DNA from: Natronosalvus amylolyticus
Lineage (GTDB): Archaea > Halobacteriota > Halobacteria > Halobacteriales > Natrialbaceae
Length of the DNA: 64,000 nucleotides
Direction: 5' to 3'
NCBI RefSeq assembly: GCF_024298845.1
Contig: NZ_CP101156.1
Span: forward strand, 992,001 to 1,056,000
Shown here: positions 46,839 to 57,591 of the stretch, piece by piece
Layout of the letters: each line of letters begins with the position of its first letter
Numbering within the stretch: position 1 is the stretch's first letter
Position numbers and translations under genes: made by a program
Notes under the pieces: generated by a model
Told to the model about the DNA's origin: nothing
Database searches by the model: none
The model's input: the letters and a program-made list of their open reading frames with translations, nothing else

Positions 46839-47125
46839 ACTGTCACCTACACCGGCCGCGTAAAATGCCTTTCTCTACACCTCGAGTGTGGCGGCGGTCC
46901 CCGTGGCGACCGTGCGCACCCGAGCGGTCGCTGCTGCGGTCAGGAGACGAGCTTAGTGGGGCGGAAAACAGGTAATAGCCAGAGGGACTGCACAGCGGAC
47001 AACAAACCGGCACGATCTGTGGTTCGTCACGCCTGAACGTGTGGGCCGAACCGATAGCGGTTGTCAGGTTCGCCTCACAGGTCGACGCGTGACGGGGTAC
47101 TCAGGGGCAACCCGTGTTCGTCGAA

Positions 47126-47974
47126 TCAGGACTCGAGCGTCGCTTCGGTGTCGATATCGTAGACCAGACGTGGCGTTTCCACGTGGGCGTTTCGGACGGC
47201 TTCGTCGTATCCGTCCTCGAGGAGCCACGAGACGCGACGCGGGACGGTTTTCGGACCGAGGACGGCTCCAGGCCGGTCCGGGTCGTCGATGAAGTCGGTT
47301 TCCATCAAAAACGGCTTACCGCGGTCGACCGCCTCGCGCAACCGGTCGCGATCACACATGACACTCGGCGTGACGCCCTCGAGAGCCCCACTGGCGTAGT
47401 GCTTGACGACTCGATGGGCCGGTAGTCCCACGGACTGGGCCATGGCACCGACCGCAGTGAAATCGTCGCTTCCTTCGGCGTGTAACTGTACGGCACACTC
47501 GAGGTCCGCGCCGAGTTCGAACGCCCGTCGCATGACCGAATTCGAGGCTTCCCAGACCTCGTCGCTCACGTCGTAGTGTGGACGTCCGGACTTCAACCCG
47601 AGCGCTTTGCCGGCTTCGACGTAGTCGGCCGCGCACTCGATGCCTTCGCGCATGATTTTACCGGCCGCTTCAGGGGTGAAGCCGCGTTCGCCGACAAGTC
47701 TCGAGATCAGCCCAGGGTGGACGCCCAGTACCGGCCAGGCACGACCCTCGAGCCGGTCGCTAGCTTGCGCGACGGTTTCGATGGTTCGCTCGAAAACCGA
47801 TTCGAAACCCGCACCCGATTCGACCTCGACGTCGAGGTGCCAGGAGGGTTTGTTGATCACTATAAGATGTGTCCCGCCTACGCGTGCGAACTCGTCGACA
47901 GCCTCCAGGCCCCGACCGTACTCCGGGTCCAGGTGGAGGTGATTGTCGAGGATGGGTTGCGTTCCGTCCGTCAT
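47126..47974 (-). CDS. TatD-like metal-dependent hydrolase (TIM barrel)
   Basis: A 282-residue amidohydrolase-superfamily protein. The N-terminal metal motif is DNHLHLDPE (H-x-H), followed by VLGVHPGLIS, VQLHAEGSDD and an Asp-bearing end MCDRDRLREAV... METDFIDD. It belongs to the archaeal branch related to TatD nucleases (COG1099). The substrate is unknown, with phosphodiester or nucleic-acid cleavage being plausible. It is leftward, and the NYN-domain gene starts 495 bases upstream (ends at 48014), so a common operon is possible. Confidence 0.85.
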   Translation of the reverse strand: MTDGTQPILDNHLHLDPEYGRGLEAVDEFARVGGTHLIVINKPSWHLDVEVESGAGFESVFERTIETVAQASDRLEGRAWPVLGVHPGLISRLVGERGFTPEAAGKIMREGIECAADYVEAGKALGLKSGRPHYDVSDEVWEASNSVMRRAFELGADLECAVQLHAEGSDDFTAVGAMAQSVGLPAHRVVKHYASGALEGVTPSVMCDRDRLREAVDRGKPFLMETDFIDDPDRPGAVLGPKTVPRRVSWLLEDGYDEAVRNAHVETPRLVYDIDTEATLES

Positions 47975-48013
47975 ACCGGATGGTGATGGCCAGTCCCCGA
48001 AAAGTCACCGACT

Positions 48014-48469
48014 TCAGTCGCCCAACGTGAGTGCCGAGTCGGCGGCGTTCTGGAGGGCATCAGAGCGACCGTACGAACCCGGCGCAATGGCGATCGTTTC
48101 GATACCATTGAGGCCAGCGTATTCGAGGACGGGCTTGAAATCGGTGTCTCTCGAGGCGATAGCCAGGTGTGTGAGCTGTCCCTCGGCGATACAGGCGGTC
48201 GCATCGACGGCCAGTTTGACGTCGACGTCACCGCTGGTAATAACGACCTCGAATCCTCGAGCTTCGGCCGCCTGGATCAGGCCAGGAGTTGCGTGCTCGT
48301 CGAGATAGAGGCGAAGGATGCCGACGGAACCCAGATCTGTCACAGCAGTTCGAAGGTCATCGAGGTCGACGTTGAACTCGTCCCGAAAAACGTTCGGACC
48401 ATCGACGAACAATCCCAGTCGATCGTTTGGCTTCGTTGTCGTCAATCGGTTCCGAACGCGTTCGAGCAT
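48014..48469 (-). CDS. NYN-domain protein (TIGR00288/LabA-like)
   Basis: A 151-residue PIN-like protein. The opening LGLFVDGPNVF with the acidic Asp, the EVVITSGDVDVKLAVDA segment and ASRDTDFKPVLEYA place it in the NYN (LabA/TIGR00288) ribonuclease-like superfamily. These proteins coordinate a metal with several Asp residues and probably act on RNA. The length is as expected. It ends 39 bases before the TatD-like gene start (47974), so they may be co-transcribed. Confidence 0.85.
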   Translation of the reverse strand: MLERVRNRLTTTKPNDRLGLFVDGPNVFRDEFNVDLDDLRTAVTDLGSVGILRLYLDEHATPGLIQAAEARGFEVVITSGDVDVKLAVDATACIAEGQLTHLAIASRDTDFKPVLEYAGLNGIETIAIAPGSYGRSDALQNAADSALTLGD

Positions 48470-48679
48470 ATCGCCGGGTAGACGACTTGCTAATAAAGAT
48501 GTGACGAAGGGCCCGGGAAGTCAAATCGGCCAAAAAACTTACGTGTGGTTGTTAGCCATGCCGAGAGTCAACATAGCAATAGATACTTCGACTCGAGAAT
48601 GGGTTTGGGCTTAATTAAGCGTTGCATGGATATTCTATAGAGAGATAACCAATAAATTGTGCATCGTTTAGTAAGGATT

Positions 48680-48686
48680 TAATATA
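48680..48686 (+). promoter_or_regulatory. TATA box of first subtilase
   Basis: TAATATA, centred ~28 bases before the ATG at 48711 in an AT-rich stretch, as expected for a leaderless archaeal transcript. Confidence 0.55.
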
Positions 48687-48710
48687 CTCTGCCTATTGTT
48701 GTAGATAGCC

Positions 48711-50582
48711 ATGTCAGATGATGGCAGTCATAATTTCGATCGTCGATCGGTTCTCAAAGGTGCGAGTGCGCTCGGTGCGTTTCTCGGTATCAGTGGTGTC
48801 ACGGCAGCAACGCCGGGACGGAAACCCGGCCCGAAAGAAGACGAGATCGTCGTCGGTCTCGGTGCAAACATCTCGAAGGCGGAAGCGGCCGTCGAGCCCG
48901 CGATTCCGGCGAACGCCGAAATCGTCCACAAAAACGAGACGCTCGGTTACGTCGCCGTTAAACTGCCCGAACAGGCCTCGATACAGGCGAAAGAATCCGT
49001 CAAAGCAAACGTTGCAAAACAGAGTGGCGTCGAGTACGTCGAAGACAACGAGACGTACGAAGCACTGGTCGTCCCGAACGACCCACTGTACGGCCAGCAG
49101 TACGCGCCCCAGCAGGTCGGCTGTGAAGACGCCTGGGAAGTAACCTTCGGAGACCCTGACGTGACGATAGCGGTTATCGACCAGGGAATCCAGTACGACC
49201 ACCCGAACCTGGCCGAGAACATGGACGGCAGCGTCTCGAACTACGGCTACGACTTCGTCGACAACAACGACGACCCGTATCCGGTTTCACAGGGCGAAAA
49301 TCACGGCACCCACGTCGGTGGCATCGCCGCCGGCGGCACGAACAACGGCGAAGGCCACGCCGGCATCTCGAACTGTTCGATGCTCTCGGCTCGAGCACTC
49401 GGCGACGGCGGCGGCGGTTCGTTGACCGACATCGCCGACGCGATCCAGTGGGCCGGCGACCAGGGAGCTGACGTCATCAATATGTCCCTCGGTGGCGGCG
49501 GCTTCAACAACACGATGAACAACGCCTGTGAGTACGCCTACAGCCAGGGATCCCTGCTCATCGCCGCGGCGGGCAACGATGGTGGCAGCGTCAACTACCC
49601 CGCTGCGTACGACTCGGTGATGGCTGTTTCGGCTATCGACTCGAACGAGAATCTGGCGAACTTCTCGAGTCGCGGTTCGGAAATCGAGCTGGCGGCCCCC
49701 GGTGTGAACGTCCTCTCGACGGTCAACTGGGACGATTACGACAGCCTCTCGGGCACCTCGATGGCCTCACCCGTGGCCGCCGGTGTCGCCGGCCTCGCGA
49801 AATCGGCGAACCCCGGAATGGACAACGACCAACTTCGTGATCATCTCAAGGCGACGGCAGTCGACATTGGCCTCTCGAGCAACTACCAGGGTGCCGGCCG
49901 TGTCGATGCTGCAAATGCAGTCGGAGATGGTGACGACGATGATGACGATGACGACGATGGTGGAGAACCACCGGAGTCGCCAACGGCGGTCATCGACGTG
50001 TCTGATACTGAACCCGACGTTGGTGACACCGTCGAACTCGATGGTACTGGCTCGAGTTCGCCAAACGGCGAAATTACGGAATACTTCTGGAACGCGGACC
50101 CTGGTGGATCGGTTTCGAGTCCAACGGCAGCGCTCGAGCGAGACGAGGAAGTTGACGTTGACGTCTCCCTGACGATCACCGACGAAGACGGTCAGACCGA
50201 CACCGATACGGTCACCGTCAGCTTCGGTGGTGACAGCGGTGGACAGTGTGGCGACGAGGTCAACACTGCCAGCGTCGAGGGCGAACTGAGCGGCGGCTGG
50301 TGGGGCAATCCAAGCGACACGTATACGTACAACCTCCAGACGGCCGACCCATGTGCGAGTACGATCACACTGGACGGCCCATCCAACGCCACGTTCGACC
50401 TCTATCTCACCCTCGACGGTCGGACGCCGACCACCAGCGACTACGACGAGCGCTCGTACAACTGGGGTGCTGACGAGGAGATCACCGTCGACCTCGACGG
50501 GAGCGAAACCTTCGGCATCCTCGTCGACCGATACGACGGCAGTGGCAGCTACACCCTGACCGTCGAAGAACTCGGCAAGTAA
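48711..50582 (+). CDS. Halolysin-type subtilisin protease with PKD and PPC domains
   Basis: A 623-residue exported S8-family serine protease. A Tat signal ([17 protein letters not shown]) is followed by an I9-like propeptide (~40-120). The catalytic domain has Asp157 (VIDQGIQ), His198 (NHGTHVGG) and Ser350 (GTSMASP), with Asn in AAGND. A poly-Asp linker (~405-420), a PKD domain (~425-505) and a C-terminal PPC domain (~515-615) follow. It probably degrades protein outside the cell at high salt. A second, very similar protease gene starts 405 bases downstream and lacks PKD. The start at 48711 is leaderless by promoter spacing. Confidence 0.95.
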   Translation: MSDDGSHNFDRRSVLKGASALGAFLGISGVTAATPGRKPGPKEDEIVVGLGANISKAEAAVEPAIPANAEIVHKNETLGYVAVKLPEQASIQAKESVKANVAKQSGVEYVEDNETYEALVVPNDPLYGQQYAPQQVGCEDAWEVTFGDPDVTIAVIDQGIQYDHPNLAENMDGSVSNYGYDFVDNNDDPYPVSQGENHGTHVGGIAAGGTNNGEGHAGISNCSMLSARALGDGGGGSLTDIADAIQWAGDQGADVINMSLGGGGFNNTMNNACEYAYSQGSLLIAAAGNDGGSVNYPAAYDSVMAVSAIDSNENLANFSSRGSEIELAAPGVNVLSTVNWDDYDSLSGTSMASPVAAGVAGLAKSANPGMDNDQLRDHLKATAVDIGLSSNYQGAGRVDAANAVGDGDDDDDDDDDGGEPPESPTAVIDVSDTEPDVGDTVELDGTGSSSPNGEITEYFWNADPGGSVSSPTAALERDEEVDVDVSLTITDEDGQTDTDTVTVSFGGDSGGQCGDEVNTASVEGELSGGWWGNPSDTYTYNLQTADPCASTITLDGPSNATFDLYLTLDGRTPTTSDYDERSYNWGADEEITVDLDGSETFGILVDRYDGSGSYTLTVEELGK

Positions 50583-50987
50583 CGACTGCAGATACCTTTT
50601 GTCTTCTTTTTTCCTTCGATGCAGAATCGAGTACCTGGAGTTCGATTCGTCGGCGTCTCGAGTGATTTCGAAATCGGATCTGTGAGAAAGGTATCCTATC
50701 AGAACCGTTTGCCTGTGCGGGTCGATAGTCAGAGGACGTGTGACAGCAACGCACAGGAAAATTCGAACAGTCTATCTCTCAAATAAGAGCATTATCCCCA
50801 TCATATTAAAAAACGAACACGTGATTGTTTCGTTTCCGTGATGCAATAATAACCATCGCCAATAAATATTTCTGCCCATACATAGCTGTTCTAAAGCTCG
50901 AGCTCCGTTTCCATTGACACTCTGACAATAAATTCCACAGTATTTCAGAACTATTTAATTAGAGTGTGCGCTATGTCTTCTCGTCTC
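50583..50987. other. Spacer and promoter between the subtilases
   Basis: About 400 bases, AT-rich in the right half. TATTTAAT at ~50952-50958 lies ~30 bases before the ATG at 50988, a good promoter for a nearly leaderless transcript. No gene seen. Confidence 0.5.
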
Positions 50988-52619
50988 ATGGCAGATAATG
51001 GCACTCCCGGACACAACCGACGTAACGTACTGAAAGCTGCTGGTGCACTTGGCGCATTCATCGGTCTTGGCGGCGTCACTGCGGCGACGCCGGGTCGGAA
51101 ACCGGGTCCAAAAGAAGACGAAATCGTCGTCGGTGTTGGTGCGAGCGTTGCCGACGCCGAAGCGACCGTCGCTCCTGAAATTCCTGACGATGCCGAAATC
51201 GTCCACAAAAACGAGACGCTCGGTTACGTCGCCGTCAAGTTGCCCGAGCAGGCATCGACACAGGCAAAAGAGAACGTCAAAAATCGAGTGGCGAGCGCTA
51301 ACGGCGTGGAGTACGCCGAGGACAACGCGACGTTCGAAACGCTGGTCGTTCCGAACGACCCGCAGTATGGCCAACAGTACGCCCCACAGCAAGTCGGTTG
51401 TGAGGACGCCTGGGAGACCACATTCGGTTCCTCGGACGTCAGTATCGCCGTCATCGACCAGGGAATCCAGTACGACCACCCGAACCTGGCCGAGAACATG
51501 GACGGCAGCGTCTCGAACTACGGCTACGACTTCGTCGACGACAATGACGACCCCTATCCGGTTTCACAGGGCGAAAATCACGGCACCCACGTCGGTGGCA
51601 TCGCCGCCGGCGGCACGAACAACGGCGAAGGCCACGCCGGCATCTCGAACTGTTCGATGCTCTCGGCTCGAGCGCTCGGCGACGGCGGCGGCGGTTCGTT
51701 GACCGACATCGCCGACGCGATCCAGTGGTCGGCCGACCAGGGAGCTGACGTCATCAACATGTCCCTCGGTGGCGGCGGCTTCAACAACACGATGAACAAC
51801 GCCTGTGAGTACGCCCGCGACCAGGGATCGCTGCTCATTGCTGCCGCCGGAAACGATAGTGGCAGCGTCAACTACCCCGCTGCGTACGATTCGGTAATGG
51901 CCGTCTCGGCCATCGACTCGAACGAGAATCTGGCGAACTTCTCGAGTCGCGGTCCGGAGATTGAACTGGCAGCCCCCGGTGTGAACGTCCTCTCGACAGT
52001 CAACTGGGACGACTACGACAGCCTCTCAGGCACCTCGATGGCCTCACCGGTGGCCGCCGGTGTCGCCGCCCTCGCTCTCTCCGCCCACCCCGATATGACT
52101 AATGCGGAACTCCGAGATCACCTGAAGGCCACGGCCGTCGACATCGGTCTCTCCGACGATAACCAGGGAGCCGGGCGTGTGGATGCAGCTAACGCGGTTG
52201 CTGATGGTGACGACGGAGACGATGGCGACGACGGAGACGACGGTGACGACGGCGACGATGGCGGAGATGACGAGCCGGGCGAATGCGGTGCGGAGGTCAA
52301 CACTGCCAGCGTCGAGGGCGAACTGAGCGGCGGCTGGTGGGGCAATCCGAGCGATACCTACACCTACGAACTGCAAACAGCGGACCCGTGTGCGAGTACG
52401 ATCACACTTGATGGTCCATCCGACGCTACGTTCGACCTCTATCTGACCCTCGACGGTCGTACGCCGACCACCAGCGACTACGACGAGCGCTCGTACAACT
52501 GGGGTGCTGACGAGGAGATCACCGTCGACCTCGACGGGAGCGAAACCTTCGGCATTCTCGTCGACCGATACGACGGCAGTGGCAGTTACACCCTGACTGT
52601 CGAAGAGCTCGGAAAATAG
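50988..52619 (+). CDS. Halolysin-type subtilisin protease, paralogue without PKD
   Basis: A 543-residue exported serine protease from ATG at 50988. Earlier in-frame starts at 50964 and 50973 add residues before the Tat signal [16 protein letters not shown]. The catalytic residues are at the same positions as in its neighbour: Asp157, His198, Ser350. After the catalytic domain comes a repetitive linker made of DGD units (~407-430), and then a PPC domain almost identical to that of the upstream gene. The PKD domain is absent. The pair arose by tandem duplication, and long stretches of the catalytic domain are nearly identical at DNA level. Confidence 0.94.
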   Translation: MADNGTPGHNRRNVLKAAGALGAFIGLGGVTAATPGRKPGPKEDEIVVGVGASVADAEATVAPEIPDDAEIVHKNETLGYVAVKLPEQASTQAKENVKNRVASANGVEYAEDNATFETLVVPNDPQYGQQYAPQQVGCEDAWETTFGSSDVSIAVIDQGIQYDHPNLAENMDGSVSNYGYDFVDDNDDPYPVSQGENHGTHVGGIAAGGTNNGEGHAGISNCSMLSARALGDGGGGSLTDIADAIQWSADQGADVINMSLGGGGFNNTMNNACEYARDQGSLLIAAAGNDSGSVNYPAAYDSVMAVSAIDSNENLANFSSRGPEIELAAPGVNVLSTVNWDDYDSLSGTSMASPVAAGVAALALSAHPDMTNAELRDHLKATAVDIGLSDDNQGAGRVDAANAVADGDDGDDGDDGDDGDDGDDGGDDEPGECGAEVNTASVEGELSGGWWGNPSDTYTYELQTADPCASTITLDGPSDATFDLYLTLDGRTPTTSDYDERSYNWGADEEITVDLDGSETFGILVDRYDGSGSYTLTVEELGK

Positions 52620-52738
52620 TCCGACTCGGCGACTGCAACCATCACCTGACACCGTCGATTCCTCTTTTCCCAGACTCGAGGGACGCTACAGCTTCCCCGA
52701 CGAAAAGACATTACTACTCCGAGAGAGACATCTCGAGT

Positions 52739-53842
52739 ATGTCGCTTCAGACGCCACCGCTAGGTGGGGTACACGACGAGTACGGGGCGAAGTTCACGGA
52801 CTTTGGTGGCTGGCAAATGCCAGTGGAGTTCGATTCGATCCAGACCGAACACCACGCCGTTCGGGACGACGTCGGCAAGTTCGATGTCTCACACATGGGC
52901 GAGGTGGTCGTCTCCGGTCCCGACGCAACTCGCCTGATGCAACGGCTGACCTCGAACGACGTAACCGCCCTCGACGTCGGGGACTCTCAGTACGCCGCAA
53001 TCACCGCGACAGATGGGACGATCATCGACGACACGGTCATCTATCGACTTCCAGACGACGGCGAAATGGAGTACCTGTTCGTCCCGAACGCTGGCAACGA
53101 CGAGGCGATGGTCGAGCGATGGGAGACCCACCGCGAACAGTGGGGTCTCGAGGCGACGGTCGAAAACCGGACACAGGTGTATGCGATGGTCGCCCTGCAA
53201 GGTCCGAACGCTCGAGCGCTCGCGCGTGAAGCTGCCACTGACGGACGTGACCGGCTCGCAGATTTGTCCCGATTCGAAGCGACATACGTCGAGATCAACG
53301 GTGTCGACTGCTGGACCGCTCGAACGGGGTACACAGGCGAGGATGGACTCGAGTTCGTCGTCCCCTGGGAATCGGCCGAAACAGTCTGGTCGGCTCTCGA
53401 GTGTCAGCCCTGTGGCCTCGGCGCACGAGACACCCTGCGACTGGAAGCCGGGTACGTGCTCGCCGGTCAGGATTTCGACCGGGAGTCGAACCCCCGCACT
53501 CCATATGAGTGTGGCATTGGGTTTACCGTCAAACTCGACACCGAATTCGTCGGCCGCGATGCACTCGAGGCACAAAAAGAGGAGGGCGTCGCGGAGAAAC
53601 TCGTCGGCTTCCGATTGGTCGACCGCGGCATTGCCAGACACGGCTACGACATCACGACGGCCGACGGCGACGTCATTGGCACCGTCACGAGTGGGACCAT
53701 GAGTCCAACCCTCGAGCAGGCAATCGGGCTCGGTTACGTTCCAACGCAGTACGCCGACAGTGGGACCGTCGTCCGCGTCGACGTTCGCGGGCGAGACAAA
53801 AAGGCAAAGATTGAAACGCTTCCCTTCGTCGAGACAGTATAA
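52739..53842 (+). CDS. gcvT: Aminomethyltransferase (glycine cleavage T-protein)
   Basis: A 367-residue T-protein of the glycine cleavage system. It takes the aminomethyl group from lipoyl-GcvH and makes 5,10-methylene-tetrahydrofolate, releasing ammonia. Marks are [17 protein letters not shown] at the start, [24 protein letters not shown] and [16 protein letters not shown], and the C-terminal [21 protein letters not shown]. Its stop TAA shares a base with the ATG of gcvH (53842), so the two are coupled. The P-protein subunits are encoded ~10 kb upstream on the other strand. Confidence 0.96.
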   Translation: MSLQTPPLGGVHDEYGAKFTDFGGWQMPVEFDSIQTEHHAVRDDVGKFDVSHMGEVVVSGPDATRLMQRLTSNDVTALDVGDSQYAAITATDGTIIDDTVIYRLPDDGEMEYLFVPNAGNDEAMVERWETHREQWGLEATVENRTQVYAMVALQGPNARALAREAATDGRDRLADLSRFEATYVEINGVDCWTARTGYTGEDGLEFVVPWESAETVWSALECQPCGLGARDTLRLEAGYVLAGQDFDRESNPRTPYECGIGFTVKLDTEFVGRDALEAQKEEGVAEKLVGFRLVDRGIARHGYDITTADGDVIGTVTSGTMSPTLEQAIGLGYVPTQYADSGTVVRVDVRGRDKKAKIETLPFVETV

Positions 53843-54219
53843 TGAGCTTCGATACACCAGACGATCGACGGTACCTCGAATCGCACGAGTGGGCACTCGA
53901 AACAGACGGCATCGTCCGCGTCGGCATCAGTGATTTCGCACAGGACGAACTCGGTGACGTCGTCTTCGTCGAACTCCCCGACGTCGGCGACGAGGTGACC
54001 GCGGGCGACGCGTTCGGCGTCGTCGAGTCGATTAAAGCGGTTTCGGACCTGTATGCCCCGGTGAGCGGCACAGTCAGCGCGGTCAACGAGGACCTCTTCG
54101 ACGCGCCAGAACTCGTCAACGAAGACCCCCTCGGCGACGGCTGGATGCTCGAGATAGAGGCGACCGAAGAGGGTACCGATTTGCTCTCAGCGGACGAGTA
54201 CGCCGAACAGATCGCCTGA
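53842..54219 (+). CDS. gcvH: Glycine cleavage H-protein
   Basis: A 125-residue lipoyl carrier. The lipoylated lysine is Lys65 in [11 protein letters not shown], within the conserved barrel starting RYLESHEWA and ending with [12 protein letters not shown]. It shuttles the aminomethyl intermediate between the P- and T-proteins. Its ATG overlaps the gcvT stop by one base. A 10-base-pair hairpin follows 28 bases after the stop, likely ending the gcvT-gcvH transcript. Confidence 0.96.
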   Translation: MSFDTPDDRRYLESHEWALETDGIVRVGISDFAQDELGDVVFVELPDVGDEVTAGDAFGVVESIKAVSDLYAPVSGTVSAVNEDLFDAPELVNEDPLGDGWMLEIEATEEGTDLLSADEYAEQIA

Positions 54220-54246
54220 ACTACCCTCTCAAACGTCGACCGAATT

Positions 54247-54278
54247 CGTGAAACCGCACGGCCGTAATCGGTTTCACG
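54247..54278 (+). terminator. Hairpin after gcvH
   Basis: A perfect inverted repeat, CGTGAAACCG and CGGTTTCACG, around a 12-base loop, 28 bases after the gcvH stop. There is no strong T tract, so it is a hairpin terminator or processing signal by inference. Confidence 0.5.
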
Positions 54279-54636
54279 CATCTGTTCGGGTTTGAGAAAT
54301 CACTGATAACGATGGCTGTGAGTCTTTACCGTCGCAACCACGGAACGTCCTGCGGTTGCGTCGGCAATCAGTCACAGCCATCATTATGAGTGGCCCGTCG
54401 AGACAAACCGAGTGAGCCAATCCGATGGGATCGGTTCACACGACAACGCGTGGTGGCGTGGTGAGCAACTCCCTCGAATGTTGCACACCTGCTCGAGAGC
54501 GATGCGTGCAACCCGGAGACAAGCAGTCGAGTAAATCGTTCTCACTCGTGACACACAATCACTGATAGAGTCACTCACTCGAGTGAAGTTCTGGATCTCG
54601 AGTGCTGGCGACAGTGAAGAAATCTCCTCCGCACGG
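54279..54636. other. Spacer with nested inverted repeat
   Basis: No gene seen in ~360 bases. It carries the nested inverted repeat listed next. Confidence 0.5.
54311..54382. repeat. Nested inverted repeat
   Basis: Outer arms GATGGCTGTGA (54311-54321) and TCACAGCCATC (54372-54382) enclose inner arms CGCAACC (54333-54339) and GGTTGCG (54354-54360), making a long potential hairpin or cruciform of 72 bases. It lies in untranslated DNA. It could be a second MITE-like or regulatory RNA structure. Confidence 0.55.
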
Positions 54637-55110
54637 TCACGGTTTCGTCGTCTCGTAGACCTCGAACGTGTTTTGTTCGAGGGCCGTCACCTGTGCCGGA
54701 ATCCCGGTATCGAACTCGATGTCGACCCGATAGGCGCTACTGTCTTCGTCGGCCGTACAGTCTTCGCCCGGTTCGGCATCGTTGTACGCTGCGACGAGTA
54801 CCTCGAGTGAGCCATCTTCCTCGTTGTACTCGGTTCGACGGAGCTCGTAAGCGCCACACGTCGAGGAGCCGTAAATGATACGCCCCTCGACATGAACGGT
54901 CGAATCGTCATCAGCGAAAACGATCCGAGGTGGGTCAGTACCACCGGGATAGTCGCCATCTGTGTCGGCGTTCTTTTCGATATCGGCCGAGCGTATCTCT
55001 GAAGGTACATCGGCCGACGATTCCTCGAGCGTACCGAGACAGCCGGCAACGCCCACGCCGAGTGTCGCTGTCGTGGTCGTCAGGAACGCTCGGCGATCCA
55101 TACCTGGCAT
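54637..55110 (-). CDS. Tat-exported lipoprotein of unknown function
   Basis: A 157-residue protein with a twin-arginine signal (MDRRAFLTTTTATLGVG) and a lipobox VAGC, followed by an acidic linker and a small strand-rich domain with two cysteines (GSSTCGAYEL, EDCTADED) that may form a disulphide. The ATG at 55110 is three codons before a second in-frame ATG at 55101. Either start is possible. Many haloarchaea have such orphan lipoproteins, and nothing more specific can be said. It is leftward and alone. Confidence 0.75.
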   Translation of the reverse strand: MPGMDRRAFLTTTTATLGVGVAGCLGTLEESSADVPSEIRSADIEKNADTDGDYPGGTDPPRIVFADDDSTVHVEGRIIYGSSTCGAYELRRTEYNEEDGSLEVLVAAYNDAEPGEDCTADEDSSAYRVDIEFDTGIPAQVTALEQNTFEVYETTKP

Positions 55111-55284
55111 TTTTTCGTATCAAGTATATGTTTTGTGGGGGTGACAGGGATGGGTGGCGGTGACAGCTACGGGTGGCGTCGACCGAGGGCCTCGGCCTCG
55201 AGTGAGCCACCGCTCGCGGGAGTGCCATCGAAACGAGAAGTGACCACCTACTGACTGGCCACATGTCGGCCACGAGTGTCCGAG

Positions 55285-57225
55285 TTACAGGAATCGGAAG
55301 GTCTCGAGGTTCTTCGGCGCGAACGTCCGCATGTTGAAGTCGTGATACAGCGCCGAAGACAGATCCTGCGTGGAGCGTTCGTCGCCGTGGACACAGAGCA
55401 CTTTCTCCGGCCGCGGGTTCATCGTCTTCACGAAGTTCATCAGGCCCGCGCGGTCTGCGTGTCCGGAGAATCCGTCGACGGTTTCGACGTCCATGTTGAG
55501 CGAGAGCGTTCCTCGTCCGCCGTTACCGTTCGAACCCATGTTCCCGACTTCGCTGGTCGGGATCTCGTCCCAGCCGTTCTGGATGCGTCGGCCGAGCGTT
55601 CCCTGTGCCTGATACCCGACGAACACGAGCGTCGAATCCGGGTCCGGGCCGATGTGGCTCAGCCAGGACATGATCGGTCCTCCAGTGACCATCCCCGAGG
55701 TGGACAGGATGATGCATGGACCACCGTCGGCAACGTCCTGCCGTTCTTCTTCGCCGCCATCGATGTGATTGAACTCATCGGCGAGGAACGGGTTTTCATC
55801 TTCGTGGAAAATCCGGTCGCGCAGGTCGTCTCGAAGATATTCCGGGTACGTCGTATGAATCGCCGTCGCCTCCCAGATCATGCCGTCCAGGTGAACTGGC
55901 ATTTCCGGAATCTCGCCGTTCCGCATCGCTTCTTCGATGACGAGCATTATTTCCTGTGAGCGGCCGACGGCGAACGCCGGAATCACCACTTTGCCGCCAC
56001 GCTCGGCGGTTTCTTTGATGACTTCCATAAGTTTCTCCTCCGAATCGGCCTGATCGATCTGATAATCGTTTCGACCACCGTACGTCGACTCGAGCACCAG
56101 CGTCTCAACACGGGGGAAGTCGTTGGTTGCGCCGTTGAACAGGCGTGTGTCGTCGTAGTGAATGTCACCGGAGAAGGCGACGTTGTACAGCCCGTCACCG
56201 ATGTGGAAGTGACTCACCGCAGAGCCGAGAATGTGACCAGCGTTGTGGAAGGTGAGTTTGACGTCAGGAGCGATATCCGTGACGTCACCGTACTCGAGTG
56301 GAATGCAGTGTTTGATCGCTTCCCGGACCATCTCACTCTCGTATGGCGGCGTTCGTCCTTCTTTGGCTGCCACGTCGAGATAGTCGAGCGTCAACAGCCC
56401 CATCAGATCACGGGTCGGCTCCGTGCAGTAGATCGGACCGTCATAGCCGTATTTGAACAGCAGCGGGATAAACGCCGAGTGGTCGAGGTGAGCGTGGGTG
56501 AGTACGACGGCGTCTATCGTCTGTGCCCCAGCACCCAACGCTTCTGGCACCTGGAGGTACGGGACTTCGCCTTCGGCACCCGGTTTGTCGCCACAGTCGA
56601 TCAGAATTCGCGTTTCCGGCGTCGAGAGGATAAATGCAGCACGTCCGACTTCACGACAACAGCCAAGCGTCGTGATCCGAACCCACTGGTCGTCGGACAT
56701 CTCTTCGCGATGGATCTGCCGGCCAACGCGTTCTAAGATGTTCCGTCGGTCGTCACGCTCCTGTTTCAGGAAGTTTCGCACGTTCGAAACCGTCGAGGAC
56801 TCGATCGGTGGTGTGCGGACGACTTCGGGAGTCCAGCCGACGTTTTTCGTAATCTCGCGAAGCGTCGACCCGTGACGGCCGATGACCATCCCCGGTTTCT
56901 GGGCCTCGATTACGACTTCGCCTGTGTCGGCGTGGAAATCGAGGTCCGTAATGCCGGCTTCTTCCGGAACGACGCTCTCGATTTCGGCTCGTGCCTTCTC
57001 CGGGGGAGAGAGAACGTCCGGGTCCGGCCGAACGGTAATCCGTTTCCGAAGTTTGCTGGCCAATTTCCTGACCAGGTCACCCTGTCGCGCGAACTTCTTC
57101 GGGTCACGCGTATAGAGGACCAGTTCAGGACCTTCGTATTTCACCGAGGAGACCGACACGTCGTTCGGTAACTCGCTCGTGATCTGTGCTTTCAAATCGT
57201 CGAGTTGCTGCTCTACAGTACTCAT
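55285..57225 (-). CDS. aCPSF1-type beta-CASP ribonuclease
   Basis: A 646-residue archaeal CPSF73-like RNase. N-terminal KH-like domains (~1-145, with VIGRHGSTLREITKN) precede a metallo-beta-lactamase core with LTHAHLDHSAF and the beta-CASP region (~390-520). Later motifs include FSGDIHYDDTRLF, ESTYGG, ILSTSGMVTGG and FSGHADR, followed by a C-terminal VHGDE. In archaea this enzyme terminates transcription by cleaving RNA ends. The start at 57225 is chosen because homologues begin MSxVExQL. The ATG 51 bases upstream adds a glycine-rich stretch absent from the family. Confidence 0.95.
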   Translation of the reverse strand: MSTVEQQLDDLKAQITSELPNDVSVSSVKYEGPELVLYTRDPKKFARQGDLVRKLASKLRKRITVRPDPDVLSPPEKARAEIESVVPEEAGITDLDFHADTGEVVIEAQKPGMVIGRHGSTLREITKNVGWTPEVVRTPPIESSTVSNVRNFLKQERDDRRNILERVGRQIHREEMSDDQWVRITTLGCCREVGRAAFILSTPETRILIDCGDKPGAEGEVPYLQVPEALGAGAQTIDAVVLTHAHLDHSAFIPLLFKYGYDGPIYCTEPTRDLMGLLTLDYLDVAAKEGRTPPYESEMVREAIKHCIPLEYGDVTDIAPDVKLTFHNAGHILGSAVSHFHIGDGLYNVAFSGDIHYDDTRLFNGATNDFPRVETLVLESTYGGRNDYQIDQADSEEKLMEVIKETAERGGKVVIPAFAVGRSQEIMLVIEEAMRNGEIPEMPVHLDGMIWEATAIHTTYPEYLRDDLRDRIFHEDENPFLADEFNHIDGGEEERQDVADGGPCIILSTSGMVTGGPIMSWLSHIGPDPDSTLVFVGYQAQGTLGRRIQNGWDEIPTSEVGNMGSNGNGGRGTLSLNMDVETVDGFSGHADRAGLMNFVKTMNPRPEKVLCVHGDERSTQDLSSALYHDFNMRTFAPKNLETFRFL

Positions 57226-57591
57226 AGTCGCCAGAGGTGGCCCGGAACCCTCGGTGTCGACAAACGGTGTCGCCACGGGGAACCTGCCCTATGCGGGTCG
57301 TCGCTCGCTCGAGTCCTGCCCGGTGTCGTCGTGCCAGTCCCCGCGGTACCATCGGTGATACAACGAGGGTACGGTCACAGGCTCGCGAACTCGAAGCGTC
57401 GTGAGCCGAACCGTACGATGACGGGCACGTGTCCAGTTACCTGATTCAGACGGGAAGATCCCAGGGAGAACCCGCTTACCCGAGCCTATTCCGTGCGTGA
57501 TATAAAAACCTTCCCAATACGGCCCTTCCAATGGAGTGCTCAGAGCGCGTTCGGTCGGAATATTCAGGGTAAACCACGGCAAACTTCGACC
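57226..57591. other. Divergent promoter region
   Basis: About 365 bases between divergent genes. TATAAAAA at ~57501-57508 is a good TATA box for the rightward gene, giving a leader of ~60 bases. The frame open to 57493 is not a plausible protein extension. No gene seen. Confidence 0.5.

Noticed and set aside
52889-53896. 335-codon minus-strand frame
   Set aside because: Shadow of gcvT.
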